From assembly GCA_030278955.1 (NCBI GenBank), contig JAOANR010000004.1, positions 61,135,541 through 61,199,540 on the forward strand: DNA of 64,000 nucleotides, in the 5' to 3' direction. Shown piece after piece: positions 35,311-48,057 of this stretch; positions within the stretch are counted from its first letter, which is position 1, and every line of letters starts with the position of its first letter. The translations under genes were made by a program, and so were the position numbers. Source of the DNA: Hygrophila difformis. Its lineage: Eukaryota; Streptophyta; Magnoliopsida; Lamiales; Acanthaceae. The notes under the pieces are model-generated. The model did not search any database. It worked only from the letters and a program-made list of their open reading frames with translations, and was not told the origin of the DNA.

Positions 35311-35455
35311 TTTTTTTTTTAAGGAGCCATTAAAGGATAGGAAGATGTTGGGGTTCATACCAAATAGAATGGATAGGGGTGGGTTGAAATTTGAACCCAA
35401 CTTATAAACCTATGAGTAGGGGACTTGACCACTAGGGTAAGTCTCGATCTAGAGG
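35311..35455 (-). repeat. tRNA-derived SINE, minus orientation (first of a pair)
   Basis: Reading the minus strand: CCTAGTGGTCAAGTCCCCTA (A-box side), GGGTTCAAATTTC (B-box), body with CCACCCCTATCC, end GGCTCCTT then A-run. Same head, body and A-rich end as the copy at 35549. Confidence 0.75.
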
Positions 35456-35548
35456 ATGGTAGATATTGTATGAAGTACATAATTACATATGGCAGATTGG
35501 TCATTCTAAAAAAAAATCGGTACGAATTTCAGTAAATTGTAAATTATT

Positions 35549-35712
35549 TTTTTTTTAAGAGCCATTGAAGGCCTGAAAAAGGCGTGGGAGCCCATGCCAC
35601 ATAAATTAAAAATGAGAATAAAGGGGAGGGATAAGGGGGCGGTGGGGATCGAACCTCCAACATTCCATTGAAAGTCTAGAACTTAACCACTTAGACTAAG
35701 CCCTCATCCCCA
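35549..35712 (-). repeat. tRNA-derived SINE, minus orientation (second of a pair)
   Basis: Minus strand: TAGTCTAAGTGGTTAAGTT (A-box), GGAGGTTCGATCCCCAC (good B-box), tail CCCTTATCCCTCCCCTTTAT, then AATGGCTCTT and an A-run. This is the most complete copy in the window. Confidence 0.8.
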
Positions 35713-36027
35713 ATTAAATAGCAAGTTGTTGAAAATTGAGTAAAAGTAAACATAATTATTTTTTAAATTCTAATATCAAATAATTAAAATAATGTTTTGA
35801 TAATGGAATTAATAATATTATATAATTTTTATTTAAGAGTAATGAATTCATACTGCTTCAAAAATATCAACCCACTAAATTAACATGTATTTATAAAAAA
35901 CATATTGATGCATCATTAGTGAATCGTTGTTTTCACAATTTATCACATTTTGTCTAGTAAAAATTTGTGCTCTGACCCTAGTTACATATCAATTGTTTAG
36001 TGGTTAAGATCAAGATTTTGCTCAAGT

Positions 36028-36722
36028 CAAGCCCCATCTAGTCTGATCTGGTCTGATCTGAATTGATCTGATCTGGTCTGATCTTATTTTATTTATATTT
36101 GGATTCTAATTATTTTTTCGATAAGCTATTTTGATTCTAATTAAATTATGGTAATAATAATAATAATAATATATAATAATAAAAATTAATAATTATTATT
36201 TAATATTTATTATATATAATAATAATAATAATTAATAGTTTTTATTATTATGTTTAGTTATTTTTGAAAATATTTTTGAAAGTATTTTCTAATATATTTC
36301 AAAAATATTTAATGAAAGTAGTTAAAACTATATTTGAAAGTATTTATAATATAAAATATATTAAAAACGTGACTAGTATATTTAAATAATATTTTGAAGA
36401 GCAAAAAAATATTTTGAAAAATACTTTTAAAATTAGTATTAAATAAGTACAATATAAATAATATTTGCATACATTCCTATATGTTTTTGCCTTTTTTTAA
36501 AAAAATATTATATGTAATTATGTTATTGTATTATAATGATCTGATCTGGTCTGATCTGATCTGGTCTGAATGTTTCTGGTCTGGTCTGGTCTGGTCTGGT
36601 CTGATCTGATCTGATTTGATCTGGTCTGATCTGAATGTTTCTTATCTGATCTGATTTTGGAAAAAAATAAGTAATAAAGTCTGAAAATAAGTTGTAGAGA
36701 ACGGGGTCTAATTCGTACCCCA
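36028..36722. repeat. CTGATCTGGT-word element, copy 1
   Basis: Arrays of CTGAT/CTGGT words at 36037-36085 and 36536-36660, separated by 450 bp of AT-rich DNA, ending AATAAGTAATAAAGTCTGAA and ACGGGGTC. The same end blocks close copy 2. No coding potential; the ORFs made of repeated Arg/Ser/Asp/Gln are produced by the words. Confidence 0.75.
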
Positions 36723-37261
36723 CCGTTATAGCACAAACATGATAAGTTCAGCAACACGATGTACAATGAAAATTGATATTCACTATAGTAACTGATTCGA
36801 ATTTTATCACATGCATATTATTATTATTATTGCCGTTAGATCAGTTATGCATGCAGAGCTATAGCCGACAATTAGCTATAATTATAAATATCCAGCATTG
36901 CGTTAGCAATAATCTCCGATATATCTACGTTCCAGTAGATAATACCGATTCCCTTTTTATTATTTCCCTAATCTCCCTCATTAAGGTGATCGTTACCTTC
37001 CTAATATTATATACTCAGTGGTTGGTTAGGTGCTCATTTATATACTCAGTGGGTACTCGTTGAATAACAATAACACGTGACAATTAAATATGTAATTTTC
37101 AAATCCAAAATTTATATTTGGAAGAAAGATCTGAGTAAACAATTCAGTTTATTACAATATAATGCATGTGATTCATAAAATCATTGACTCAATGTGGCTT
37201 GGAATACCTGTACGTCAATACTGCCTCCAGGGCTCCAGGCTCTAGAAGCATATTAAGAAAA
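36723..37261. other. Intergenic, no gene seen
   Basis: AT-rich sequence between the two CTGRT-word copies; no coding pattern. Confidence 0.4.
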
Positions 37262-37490
37262 TTGGGTCTGATTTTGTCTGGTCTGATCTGATTTGAATTT
37301 TTCTGATTGGGTCTTTTCTCGTCTGATCTGATTCAATCTAGCCTGGTCTCATCTGATATTATCTCATCTATATTATTATAATAATTTGATCTTATTTGAT
37401 GTGGTCTGAATGGATTTGGTCTGATCTGATTTTAATAAAAATAAGTAATAAGTCCTCAAAATAAGTTTGAGGACGGGGACCATGAGCCCA
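37262..37490. repeat. CTGATCTGGT-word element, copy 2
   Basis: Words CTGGTCTGATCTGATTTGAA from 37278, ending ATAAGTAATAAGTCCTCAAA and GAGGACGGGGACC, matching the end of copy 1. Confidence 0.75.
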
Positions 37491-37812
37491 TGACCCGAGC
37501 CCGACCAGACGGGATACTACTCTCAACTCTCAAGCAAGTGGGGTTCATGAAATTTACACTCCCTAGCAAAGTGGTACCGGCCATCAGGCTGAATGATTCA
37601 CTAACATCAAGCCTGTAGTGAGCATTATTAAGTTAGAAAGACAGGTAATCCCATCCCACCATCCATATATAGTCAAGAGAAGGTTGGCTTTCGTGAACTT
37701 GACAATAATTATAATCCTTTTATTCAGAGCAAACACAAAGCAAATGAGAACAGAAGACTAATCACGATGAATAACATAAAACTTGCATTTCACATTTTTA
37801 TTTTATTTTTGT

Positions 37813-39269
37813 TCATTTCTGGGAAGTCGGCATTGCAAGAGACACACCAGCAGCACTTGGCAAGTCCTTCCATTGTTGAGTCACCGTCTTGATCTGTGTA
37901 AAGAAATGAACTCCTGCCTTGCCTGTAATAATATCACCAACCGCACGTGAATGTGACCGATGGATTTTATTTATTCACGGAAATGGATGGATGTATGGAA
38001 TTCCAAAGGGGGGCGACGTGGTGAGTCATTACCGTAGAAATTAAGATCCCCGGCAAAGGAAGCTTTGGAGCCGGTGAATGAGAAGAATGGTAATGGCACT
38101 GGAATTGGGACATTAATACCCACCTGAGGAACAGAGGCAACATCAAGAACTTTAGCAAAAAAGAAAATTGATGAATTTTGAATCCAGAGTATTCAGCCTG
38201 TCCGGGATAGAACTGAAGGGGGTAAATACAAAAGTTGGGGGGGCGTAACCTGGCCAGCCTCTATCTCAGATTGAAATTTTCTTGCAGCTACACCAGAAGA
38301 AGTGAAAATAGCTGCACCATTTCCATATCTGCAAAATTCAGTAGCATGGTAACATATTGGTGTGTACATCAATAAGGAGATTCCATTATGCTCAAATTCA
38401 AAGAGAGAGGAAAAGATTATTTTGGGTGGAACAAAAGAAAGGGGGATACTTGTTTCTGTTGACTAAGTTTATGGCCTCTTCCAAGGTGTCAGCCTGAGAG
38501 ATGGTATCAGAAAATATTACTCAACAATAATAGATTCAATGGAATAAAGACAGGACTGCCGACTGCAGTGACTTTGTGTGTGTGTGTGCACATGCACATG
38601 TATACCTGCATACATATGAGGACAGGGCCAAATATCTCCTCCTGCAAGTTCACGAGGAATTAAATACACAACACAAGGATTCAAGACAACATTTAACTTG
38701 TACACACACACACACATGCTCACACGTGAGGGCTGTTCAGTTTATACCTTATAGCATTCCATGTCGGCTGTGACGTCAGCTAGGATCGTGGGACCAACAA
38801 AGTTACCTTGTTCATATCCTGGAACCTATTAGTCAACAATAAAGGGAAATTAAGCTTATCGGTCATTCATCCGATTCAGCCATTCATGTTCAATTACCAT
38901 TCCTAATTATCGAACATCTTGGAAGTTTTTTCATTTTCAGCTGTCAAAAGTACGGGTATAAACAACAAATTTCAGATGAAATCAGCGCCCATATTTAAAG
39001 CAACTACCTTCATGACTAAGGGTTCAGGATATTTGTAAATAACAAGCTAAGCATGAAATTGAAAGCTGGTTTAATAGGCATGAAAATCACAGAAAATTAA
39101 AAAGGTACCTTAATACTTCTTCCATCCAGCAATAGTCTTGCTCCAGCTTCGACCCCGCTTTGTACCAATTTGCATACCCTTTCCTTTGCCTGAGAATGTA
39201 GTCATGTAGACAAGGTAAAGAAGTTTTAAACAGGTTTGGATGTCCAGGTATTACTATATGTATATACAT

Positions 39270-39306
<37 letters not shown>

Positions 39307-40755
39307 AATCCAGCGCGCCATCTGTGAACAAGTGAAGATACGAACTCCTCATCAAGACTTATGGTTGTAGTTCACTCACCTGCTTAGTAATGACCGGGCC
39401 AAGGTCTGCCTCAGGATCTGTTCCAATGTTCACCTTGAGGGCTTTGGCACGCTCCACTAGCTTATCTTCCCTACAGGTTCAAGATCAGTGTATATGGAGA
39501 TTGTTCAAAAATAGATGCAGTGACAAATGCATTAACATATTTATATTGATAGGACAGTATGCCCATAAATTTGGTGTGTGTGCGCTTGGGTGGGGGGACC
39601 AAGAGAACAAGAACAAGACAATTCTTAGCAATATTTGAAGCACAAACAGAAAAAGCACATTGCTGGAGCCCTTTTAAGAAAATGTTTAACTGGAAAGAGG
39701 ATGAAATTAAAAGTAAATGTATAGTACAGACTGGGCGAATACCATGGTTTTGAATCCCCAACAAATACCACTGTGCTAAGTGCCATGCATCTTTGCCCAG
39801 CAGCACCAAAACCAGCAGCAACTAAAGCATTTAAAGTTGCATCTACATTTGCATCAGGCATCACAATTCCATGGTTTTTTGCTCCCATATTGGACTGACA
39901 TTTTTTGTTAGGAAGAACACATTTAGGCCTTGTTCAGAACTTATACAACATTAATCAACATCTACACAGGAGGAAAAACTGAATACAAAATACTTGAGAA
40001 ATGATAATAGTTAACCATACTGACCTGTACACGTTTTCCACTAGCAGATGCTCTTGAGTAGATATGCATTCCAGCCTTAAACATGGGCAACAACATTCAT
40101 GTGTCAGAGGTACATTGATACACCGATAACTGATTAGTATAAAAGGAAACGGAAAAAATTGCAAAACAGTTCATAGAATGATAAATGATATTTTCATCTT
40201 TTTTACATAGCAGAAGACACTGAATGGAACTCATTAACAGTAGCTTTATGAGAGTGTAAAAATGTAGATGATTGCGGCTGAAACTGAAAAGTTCTGTAAA
40301 GGATGAAAATCAATTATGTATGACTAAAATATATTTATTTTATAGAACAAAATAATCAAAGGAGCAATTCAGCTGAACAAGAATTTCAGCTTTCTACTTG
40401 AAACAGATGTCTAGGAAACACAGAGGCTTTACTTACTGCATTTGACCCAACAAACGATACAGCCCGGATATCCTCATCATCGCATATAGAATTAACAATC
40501 TCCTGCAAGAAATTAAGATAAGAACTATTCGATGGAAACTGAAAATGAATTTCCCTAATTTGTCATTCAGTATTATCCTGACTTGAAATGATCACCAACT
40601 ACATCCATGAGTAAAAAGAATTCAAAAGAAGGTTGGGCAATCCAAGTTTACATGTGTGCCATGGACTATGTTGAGGACACCATCTGGTAAGCCAGCTTCC
40701 ATAGCCAACTCTGCAAGAATCATTGAAGCCCCTGAAATGCAAAAAAAAATAAAAA

Positions 40756-40795
<40 letters not shown>

Positions 40796-43014
40796 TAATT
40801 AATTAAAAATAAAATCAACCAGAAACTACTTTAAAATAAAATGAATTACAATTGCATTCTTTTCATTTTATTCAAAAAAAGTAAATATGTGGTAATCACA
40901 ACAAAGAACATCCTAACAGATTGGAGTAGATATCAGAGAAACGATATAAGCCATGAAGGTAATTTTCTGTTTTTATGCCCAAATAGCATTATCCGATCCC
41001 ACAACCACATACAAGAACACTTACAATTGCATTGTCTGAGCCACTAAAAACAATTTCACCTAATCCTTCTTTTTCAAAATTTCACACATTGAAGCACAAT
41101 AAAATAGTAATGCCAAAATTGTTTGAGAATGAAGAGAGTCACCAGGATCTTTTTCAGATGGCTTTAGAACGAAGGTATTTCCACATGTCACAGCAACTGG
41201 AAACATCTACAATAACACCACAAAGAAAACACTAGTGTGCTATTGACTTCCAGTTGGATTTTGGGAGGGGGGAGGGGGACAACAAAAATAGGAAATACTG
41301 AAAAATAAAAATAAAAAACCTCCGAATAAAAGAAGAAATATAAGAAAAAGTGAAACAGAGAATATATGAGTAACATATGAATTTTTTGAATATAGAAAGA
41401 ACTGAAAGAAAACAAACATACCCATAAAGGAATCATTGCAGGGAAGTTGAAAGGGCAAATTCCAGCACAAACACCCAGGGGTTCTCTGATGCTATAGGTA
41501 TCGATTCCATTCGACACATTGGACACATACTCTCCCATCTGTAATGTAGCCATGCCACATGCATGTTCCACCACCTCTTCAAAAGAAATTCCAGGTGAAT
41601 AAGGATTCAACCAAAACCAATATCTTCTTTTCTATAAAGTAAGAACGAAACCAATATCTTCTTTTCTATAAAGTAAGAACATATAAAGCACTAACCAAGT
41701 CCCCGGAACACATCTCCTTGCGCATCCTTCAAAGTTTTCCCTTGTTCTGTAGTAATATTCAGGGCAATTTTATCCTGCATGATGTGCCCATCAATATTAC
41801 AACAATCTAAACAAAAACAAATGCTGAAAGAGGTTTGAGCACACTCACCGTGTTTTTGCGAATAAGATCCTGGAACTTAAACATTACACGCTGCCTTTGA
41901 GTAATTGGTGTATTTCGCCATAATGAGAAGGCTTTTTTTGCTGCGGAAACTGCTGAATGGAACTCATCCGTTGTTGTCAGTGGTATCTGTGAAACCACTT
42001 CTTGCGTTGCCTTTGATCACAAAAATCAAATAAAATGAATGAGAAAACACATGGTTAAGAACAATTAGCAACTCAAATGAAATAGCAAATGTATTACCAT
42101 CACCTATTCTCATTCACTTACCGGATTTAAAACATCTATGGAATCAGATGATTGTGAATCAACAAAACTGCCACCAATCAAATTCGGAACCCTCTGCACA
42201 GACATAGCAGCTTCAGAAACATGAGCATTCACAAAATACAACCAGCCCTAACACAATGGCTGCTGAACAGCAATTTTATTCGATTGTTGGAAAGGACTTA
42301 TTTTATATTATCAACATCGAATGCCACAAACATCCAATAAAAATAGCCTCTAACAAGCCCCTGAACATCTCTTTTGAATTGGGTGTTTTTCCTGTAACTG
42401 CAGCATACCAACATGTGGATTTGACAGAATTAGAGGTAGTCATTTCTGGACCAACTTTTCTGTTCTGGCCCTATTTCTTGTTTTTTTGTTTCCCCATCTC
42501 TGAGTTTGTACTCGGATATGATCAATACTATTACTTAACAAATATTTCCAGAGCAGGCGCGCTGTAAACTGTACTCTCCAATTTACAAGGAGTAATGTAA
42601 AGTATCAGCCAACATCATCAGTTTATTCAAACTAACCAATAATGAATCTCACCAGAGAGTTTCCATGCCTCCGAGACGGTTCAGTAGCAGTCGAGAACTG
42701 AGAATTCACAATCCCCGAAAGTATCCGAGGGCTCAATCGCCTCGCATTCTTCACTGCGTAAACGCAATAAAAAAATGATTAGCGAAAGAGGGGAAAATAA
42801 AAATCCAAACCCGCGATTTTCAAGGTGTAACTGAATCAGAGTGCTTCGTGTTCGACTACTATATCACCATATAATGACACTAGAAAAGTAAACTCAAACT
42901 GTAAACTCGCCTAATGAACAGCGCCATCAAAAGCTCCCTAATTGAAGAATTTCTTCAAACAAAAAACTGCATCGAATAAAAGCGATTACCTCGTTGAATC
43001 GAAAACTGCAACAT
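37813..43014 (-). CDS. ALDH6B2: Methylmalonate-semialdehyde dehydrogenase (acylating), mitochondrial
   Basis: Nineteen exons, GT-AG and in phase, from 5' to 3': 43014-42990, 42753-42653, 42193-42122, 42010-41849, 41774-41696, 41576-41422, 41206-41143, 40731-40652, 40502-40437, 40075-40025, 39894-39743, 39470-39380, 39189-39109, 38825-38748, 38641-38606, 38493-38450, 38328-38250, 38123-38033, 37922-37813; about 538 residues. The N-terminus ([20 protein letters not shown]) is Arg-rich and acid-free, a mitochondrial transit peptide. Landmarks: [54 protein letters not shown], and catalytic Cys (about residue 321) in [19 protein letters not shown] near the end. It converts (methyl)malonate semialdehyde with CoA and NAD to propionyl-/acetyl-CoA and CO2 in valine and pyrimidine breakdown. 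Intact. Confidence 0.97.
40758..40792. repeat. (AAT)n microsatellite in an ALDH6B2 intron
   Basis: About 12 ATA/AAT units after an A-run, between the exons ending at 41143 and starting at 40731 (minus strand). Confidence 0.9.
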
Positions 43015-44020
43015 TTCACTGTTTCTAGGAAGAAGAGAAGGCGGAAGACGAATACTTGACCCTCCACCAAAACTTCACTTGCTTATTTATTTAGCTCTGA
43101 TCTGTTGCGTGTATATGCGTTGGATTGATAATTTTTAATGTAGCACATTTTTTAGAGTTATCGATAACGATAAGAACATACTCATAAGTCATAGGTGTAC
43201 TTAAATTAAGGAACAATCCCACGGCTGTACAACTTCAAAAAGAGCGCAGTTAATTATTTTAACTTGGATTAATGTTTTGTTACTTTTGTAGGACTCCTAC
43301 CGAACTCGGGCGAAATCTACCATACTCGTAAATGCAAATAAAAAGATCCTCGGGGATGTTTTAGTTTGAAAATATATGCATTTGCTTGCTTAGGGAGACG
43401 AGAGAAGCATGAAAAGAAAATAAATATAGTATTAGCCTCCCACATTTTGCTAGTACTTACTGTATTTGCTAACTTGCAGACAATCCATTCTATTATTGTT
43501 TTGATTTCTAGGTGGTATATGAAGTTTTTTTTTTTTTTTTTTTTTGGTGAACAGGTTATATAAACTATGAATGTTACAAACATTAGTGATCCCTTAATGT
43601 CATTTGTTTGGGGTTTCCCCTTGACTTTTGATTTTTCATTTTGATAAAAATTACTTGTAATTGTTTAAATAAACTTATGGGAGAATGCTCTTAAAATTTT
43701 TTTTAAAAAAAAAAAAAAAAAAACTTATGGGAGATGAGAACGATGCATAAAAGAATTTTACAGTAATTTTTTTTCTAACAAGTTCATGGATGTTTTTTAC
43801 TACTTCTAGCATCACCTATTTTAGAAAGACAAACAAACATGTCCTTAATATCTGCACAAATATGCAATAATTTTAAGGGTCCCGTTATATATACACATAA
43901 TTTTACTTCATACACACAAAATTATACTAGGATTGGGGCACACTTCAAAATTTTATCCATTCTACCCTTCAACACACAGAAGAATCAGAGAGTTTATTTT
44001 CTTTTTTTTTTTCTTAATTT
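43015..44020. other. ALDH6B2 promoter and intergenic DNA
   Basis: Promoter side of ALDH6B2 on the minus strand, then AT-rich DNA with long T- and A-runs (about 43526-43545 and 43695-43722). I see no gene. Confidence 0.4.
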
Positions 44021-44025
44021 ACAGT

Positions 44026-44466
44026 GAACGGTCATGGTTGTTCATGGCCGTTCTTTTGGAAACGTCCAGCATTGGACGTTTGGGCAAGGGAATGAACGGC
44101 CAGTACTGGCTGTTCGGTTAGAATAGTGGCCGGCCAGTACCATGCCTTTTTGTTTTTATTTTTTTTTTCTTCTATATTCTTTTATATTCTTTTATATCAT
44201 ATATTAATATATTTTGTTATCTTATTCCTTTAGTGTCCGTGTACGACAGACGGCCTCATACGGATAACAGCGTCGGGCTGCATTTGACGAGGAAAAAAAT
44301 AAAGAAAATAATTAAACAGATTAAGAAAATAATTAAAGAGAGGGGAAAAAAAAGAGGAAAGAACGGCCATTACTGGCCGTTCCTCTTTGGAACGGCCGTT
44401 TCTTGATCTCCACGGCCAGTGCTGGCCGTCTACATTATAAGGCACCCGGCCATTACTGGCCGTTTG
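44026..44466. repeat. Cluster of short ACGGCCAGTACTGGCCGT-type palindromes
   Basis: At least seven inverted repeats of 18-28 bp: 44026-44053, 44060-44081, 44094-44117, 44128-44146 (half), 44361-44382 (GAACGGCCATTACTGGCCGT, arms extended by AAAGAGGAA/CTCTTT), 44411-44430 and 44446-44465, plus AACGGCCGTT at 44391-44400. Core is GGCCA(G/T)T(A/G)CTGGCC. Non-coding. Confidence 0.85.
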
Positions 44467-44469
44467 TGT

Positions 44470-45720
44470 TTGAAAGGGGTCCGATGGCATTAGCCGTTGG
44501 TTCCTTTTTCCAAAATAAAACAAAACTCGACGCACACAACTAATCTAATTTGTGATATTGCATTTTTCAAATGTAAAAAAACTTACGGGTTCTATGAGTT
44601 GGTACTCATGTTCTTCCACCATATTTCATTTCGGTATTGCTCATTGTTTTGCTCATCGTTCATATCCATGGAGTATATGAATAAAAAAAATGCGTAAGAA
44701 AAGAAAAGTAGGGTTTTGCGTTTTCTTTTGTTTCAACGAGGAAGAAAAGAAGAGAGGGAGGGAATAATAAAGAATTTGTAAATTGTGTGCCCAAAAGAGT
44801 GTCCAATCGTTGTGTGCCCCAAATCCTTAAGAGTGCCCCAATCCCCATTTTTTAACTAGGGGTATATATGATATTTTAACAAAAAAATGTATGTGTCCCT
44901 AACCAAATTTGTGTACATATAACCGATGCTTAATTTTAAATGGCAACCAGCACTGCCTATGATCCACTTATTTTATTTATTTGTTTTGTTTCATTTTATT
45001 TGTATACTTCTATAATTTAATAGTAAAGTGAATTTATCATCACTCTCCTTCAAGCATTCATATCTCTAAGAAGCAAAAGAAGATTTCGTTTCATACTCAA
45101 ATTCCCCAAAGTATATTTGAACATTGCATTAGATGGTGAACTTTTTACAGCCAAATATTATATCCGAACTTGCATGAAAAACAATTGGAGTTTGAAATGA
45201 ATTATGGAAAAAAATTATCTGCAGTACATAATATTGCACCAAACAAAGCCAAAAATATTCAATTATTGTAGACTTTCAAATTAAAATTAAAATTCGTTTA
45301 TACTCCACGGCCAACATACCATTGCCATTTTTGTCTGCAAACATTTGGAGACAACAGTACGTCATTATCGAATACTCCTACTATATAAACAAAATAATCA
45401 GATTGCAATTTTGCACATTTCTCATTTGATGAGATATGGATCTCAGCGAAGTAAGCCACCTTTTTACCATAAAATGCAATATCAGGTTCCCGTTCAACAA
45501 TTCTCAAATTCACATTAGAAGAACATCAAGCACAATAGAATAATAATAACCTTAAAAATAAACTCAAAAATCACTGAGACAAAAAAAAAACCCATAGAAA
45601 AAGAATAATATCCTCCAATATAATTCATATGTGAAATAGTAAAATATAACAAATGCCCAATTTCTTATTCCATCCCAGTGGTTTAAAAAATCAAATGGAT
45701 CAAAGAATGTCAAACAAATC
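44470..45720. other. Intergenic, no gene seen
   Basis: AT-rich DNA. A second exon of the zein-binding-domain gene might lie in the minus strand here, but I could not identify one. Confidence 0.35.
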
Positions 45721-45725
45721 AATAC

Positions 45726-46669
45726 CTGTACAAGAACTCATTAAGGATGTCATGATCATCACCAGCATCAAGTGAGCTATAATACACATTCTCAAATGCA
45801 TCCCATAAGTTGCCTTTGAAAGACCCCTCGCCTTCTTCGACAAAACCGTCCAAATCATGCTTGCACAGCTTCTTCAACTGATCCTCCAACAATGAGGAGG
45901 TCTCACAGTCATGCCTCCACACCAGCCACTGCAGTGACTGGATCACTTCCTGATCATGGACTTGCTTCTCCTCAGCCACTCTTCTATACTGCATTAACTC
46001 CATTTCCACCGCGCTTTTCTGGTGCTGTAGCCGGAGAATCATCGCCATTGCCTCCTCTGCCGCTGTGGCTGCTGCTGCCCTCTCCTTGGCCAGTTCCACC
46101 TGCGCCGCGGTGGCTCTGTGGCGCTCGATTTTTAACTGCCTCCTAAGGGATGAGAGGTTATCGTCAGATTCTCCGTCTTCATCCGTCGTTGCCTCATTGT
46201 AACAACGGAATTCTTCTTCGTCGAATACTGACATTGGCTCCTCCTGTGTATGTGGCTCCTTTACAACATTCTCATTGTCATCGAAATCAGAATGAGCATT
46301 TGATTTTTCAGGAAAATACACATTGTTGTCAGAGTCATATTCTTCAGCAGTATCAGAATTCATCACAATCTCATCGGAATCGATGTAGGAGTTGGAATTT
46401 TCTTTCCATTCCTCCATTTCATGAATGAAACAATCGTCTCCAGCATCAACACCACTTTCTGAACAAACCCTAGCTTTCAATTTCCCAATCAGATCGCACA
46501 CACAGCGAATCAGAGAGAACCAATCACAGCACAAAATCTTCAGACCAAATCCAAACAGCAATAACATACCCAGAGATTCAGAAATCCCCTGAAAACTACC
46601 GAACACCAAAAACCCACACCCAAACTCATACTCCACACCCAATTGTTTCAAACACGAAACACCATCCAT
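45726..46669 (-). CDS. Zein-binding (DUF593/GTD-binding) domain protein, FLOURY1/myosin-binding type
   Basis: A long minus-strand exon. I start at the Met at 46669 (MDGVSCLKQLG), because the hydrophobic segment that follows (FGCGFLVFGSF ... LGMLLLFGFGLKILCC, residues about 16-47) is the N-terminal membrane anchor expected in this family; an upstream Met at 46768 is in frame. An acidic linker follows, then at residues about 172-250 a coiled coil, SSLRRQLKIERHRATAAQVE to EVIQSLQWLV, matching the zein-binding domain. In maize FLOURY1 it organises zein storage bodies and in MyoB proteins it binds myosin XI tails; here it is likely an ER or vesicle adaptor. The frame stops two codons after CTTGTACAG/GT, so the exon may end at 45726 with a further exon not found; otherwise it ends at 45719. 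Confidence 0.75.
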
Positions 46670-46769
46670 CAAATACAGAATCCCCAAATACGAACAGCTC
46701 TCTCTATATATATTGAAATTGAAATTGAAATAACTAATAAAGCAAACACCTAAAATCAGGCAACGCACA

Positions 46770-47213
46770 CCAAAATTATCATACAGCCAACAATTTCTTT
46801 ACTCTGAAGCACTTGCTCATTGCATTATGCCATACATACAAGACAAAAGTGAAGATCCCTGAAAATCGACCAGCGCATTGGATGCTGATGATGGCTGCAA
46901 AAAAGCCAACCCTTTTAAAAACAGGAGGAAAATCCAAAAGACAGAAACGTTGCAAAATTTGACTGTCAGGTGATTGGAAATTGGATTGGATGATAATTAA
47001 TTAGTGTTTGCAAATTGGAGGATTTCTGAATTGATTGCAACTTCTGTGATTTTGAGTCCGTTAACATGAAGGAAAAGGAATCCGTTGGATAAAATCTTAA
47101 ATCAGTACTACCATATTCTTTTGTAACGGTCGGCAATTCGTCTACTTTTTCTAAACCCAGTTAATAATAATTAAATAAAATTCATGGATATACCAAATAC
47201 CAAAATCAGCATA
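46770..47213. other. Promoter side of the zein-binding gene
   Basis: No coding sequence seen. A Stowaway element bounds it on the right. Confidence 0.4.
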
Positions 47214-47471
47214 CCTCCGTCTCACTTAAATTGCTACACTTCCTCCTGACACGTATGCCAAGACATATTTTTAACGGTTAATAACTTAAATTGTATAAAA
47301 AAAGAAAATTATAAAAAGTTGATATTATTAAACGACAAGATTAGACGAATCTAACAAGATCTCACTTGACTATGTTTTTTCTTACATAACTATGATAAAA
47401 TGTTGAATCAAAGTCAAATAATGAATAGTGTCAAATAGTGCTCCGTAGCAATTACAATGAGACGGAGGTAG
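47214..47471. mobile_element. Stowaway-like MITE, copy 12
   Basis: Ends CCTCCGTCTCACTTAAATTG and ATTACAATGAGACGGAGGTAG (split over two reads of the repeat), TA on both sides; interior GAATCTAACAAGATCTCACT. Confidence 0.9.
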
Positions 47472-47624
47472 TATTTTTCTATAGTCCATTTTATTTATAA
47501 ATGTATAATAACAAGTATTTTATGGTTTATACTATAATTATTTCACAAACAGTACTCCTACTAAATTTAATAAATATATAGGACAGTTCTCTTTCCAAAT
47601 CCGCAAGCAGATCTGCTAACTTTC

Positions 47625-47742
47625 AAACACCCCTTTATATATGGTAGAGCTCATGACACACAAATTATAAAAAGACAAAGGGGATGGATAGGGGACTAAT
47701 GTGGCTTGACGATCGCTAGACCAAGTCCTCATCTCTTTTTTT
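47625..47742 (-). repeat. Degenerate SINE-like copy
   Basis: Minus strand reads GATGAGGACTTGGTCTAGCG then CCCCTATCC, resembling the head and body of the SINEs at 35311 and 35549. The B-box is not recognisable. Confidence 0.45.
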
Positions 47743-48057
47743 TTTCCTGAACAACCTATACATCTTATAAATTTAAAAAAAAAATGCTAATATACTATTT
47801 AAATTATTAGAAATATGCTAATATACTATTTACTAGGTAATATTATGACAATTCAATGGCTCAATGAGTCAACAAATCAATTGGTTAATACGATGGAAAA
47901 ACATTTTTGATGTTTGCGTTTGAATCGCCGCCCGCCGGTGATAGGCTGAGGGATAAGAAATTCCAGACGGAATACTTGTTCGGCCTCATAACCCTTGTGT
48001 GTTTGGCACTCAACAGTGGATGATTAACCAATAGAGCTACTCAAGAAAAAACTGGAG

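Noticed and set aside
36518..36766. Arg/Ser/Asp/Gln repeat proteins on the minus strand
   Set aside because: They are translations of the CTGAT/CTGGT word array in different frames, not proteins.
45892..46428. Plus-strand ORFs opposite the zein-binding gene
   Set aside because: Antisense of a coiled-coil coding exon; composition is Pro/Ser/His-rich without any motif.
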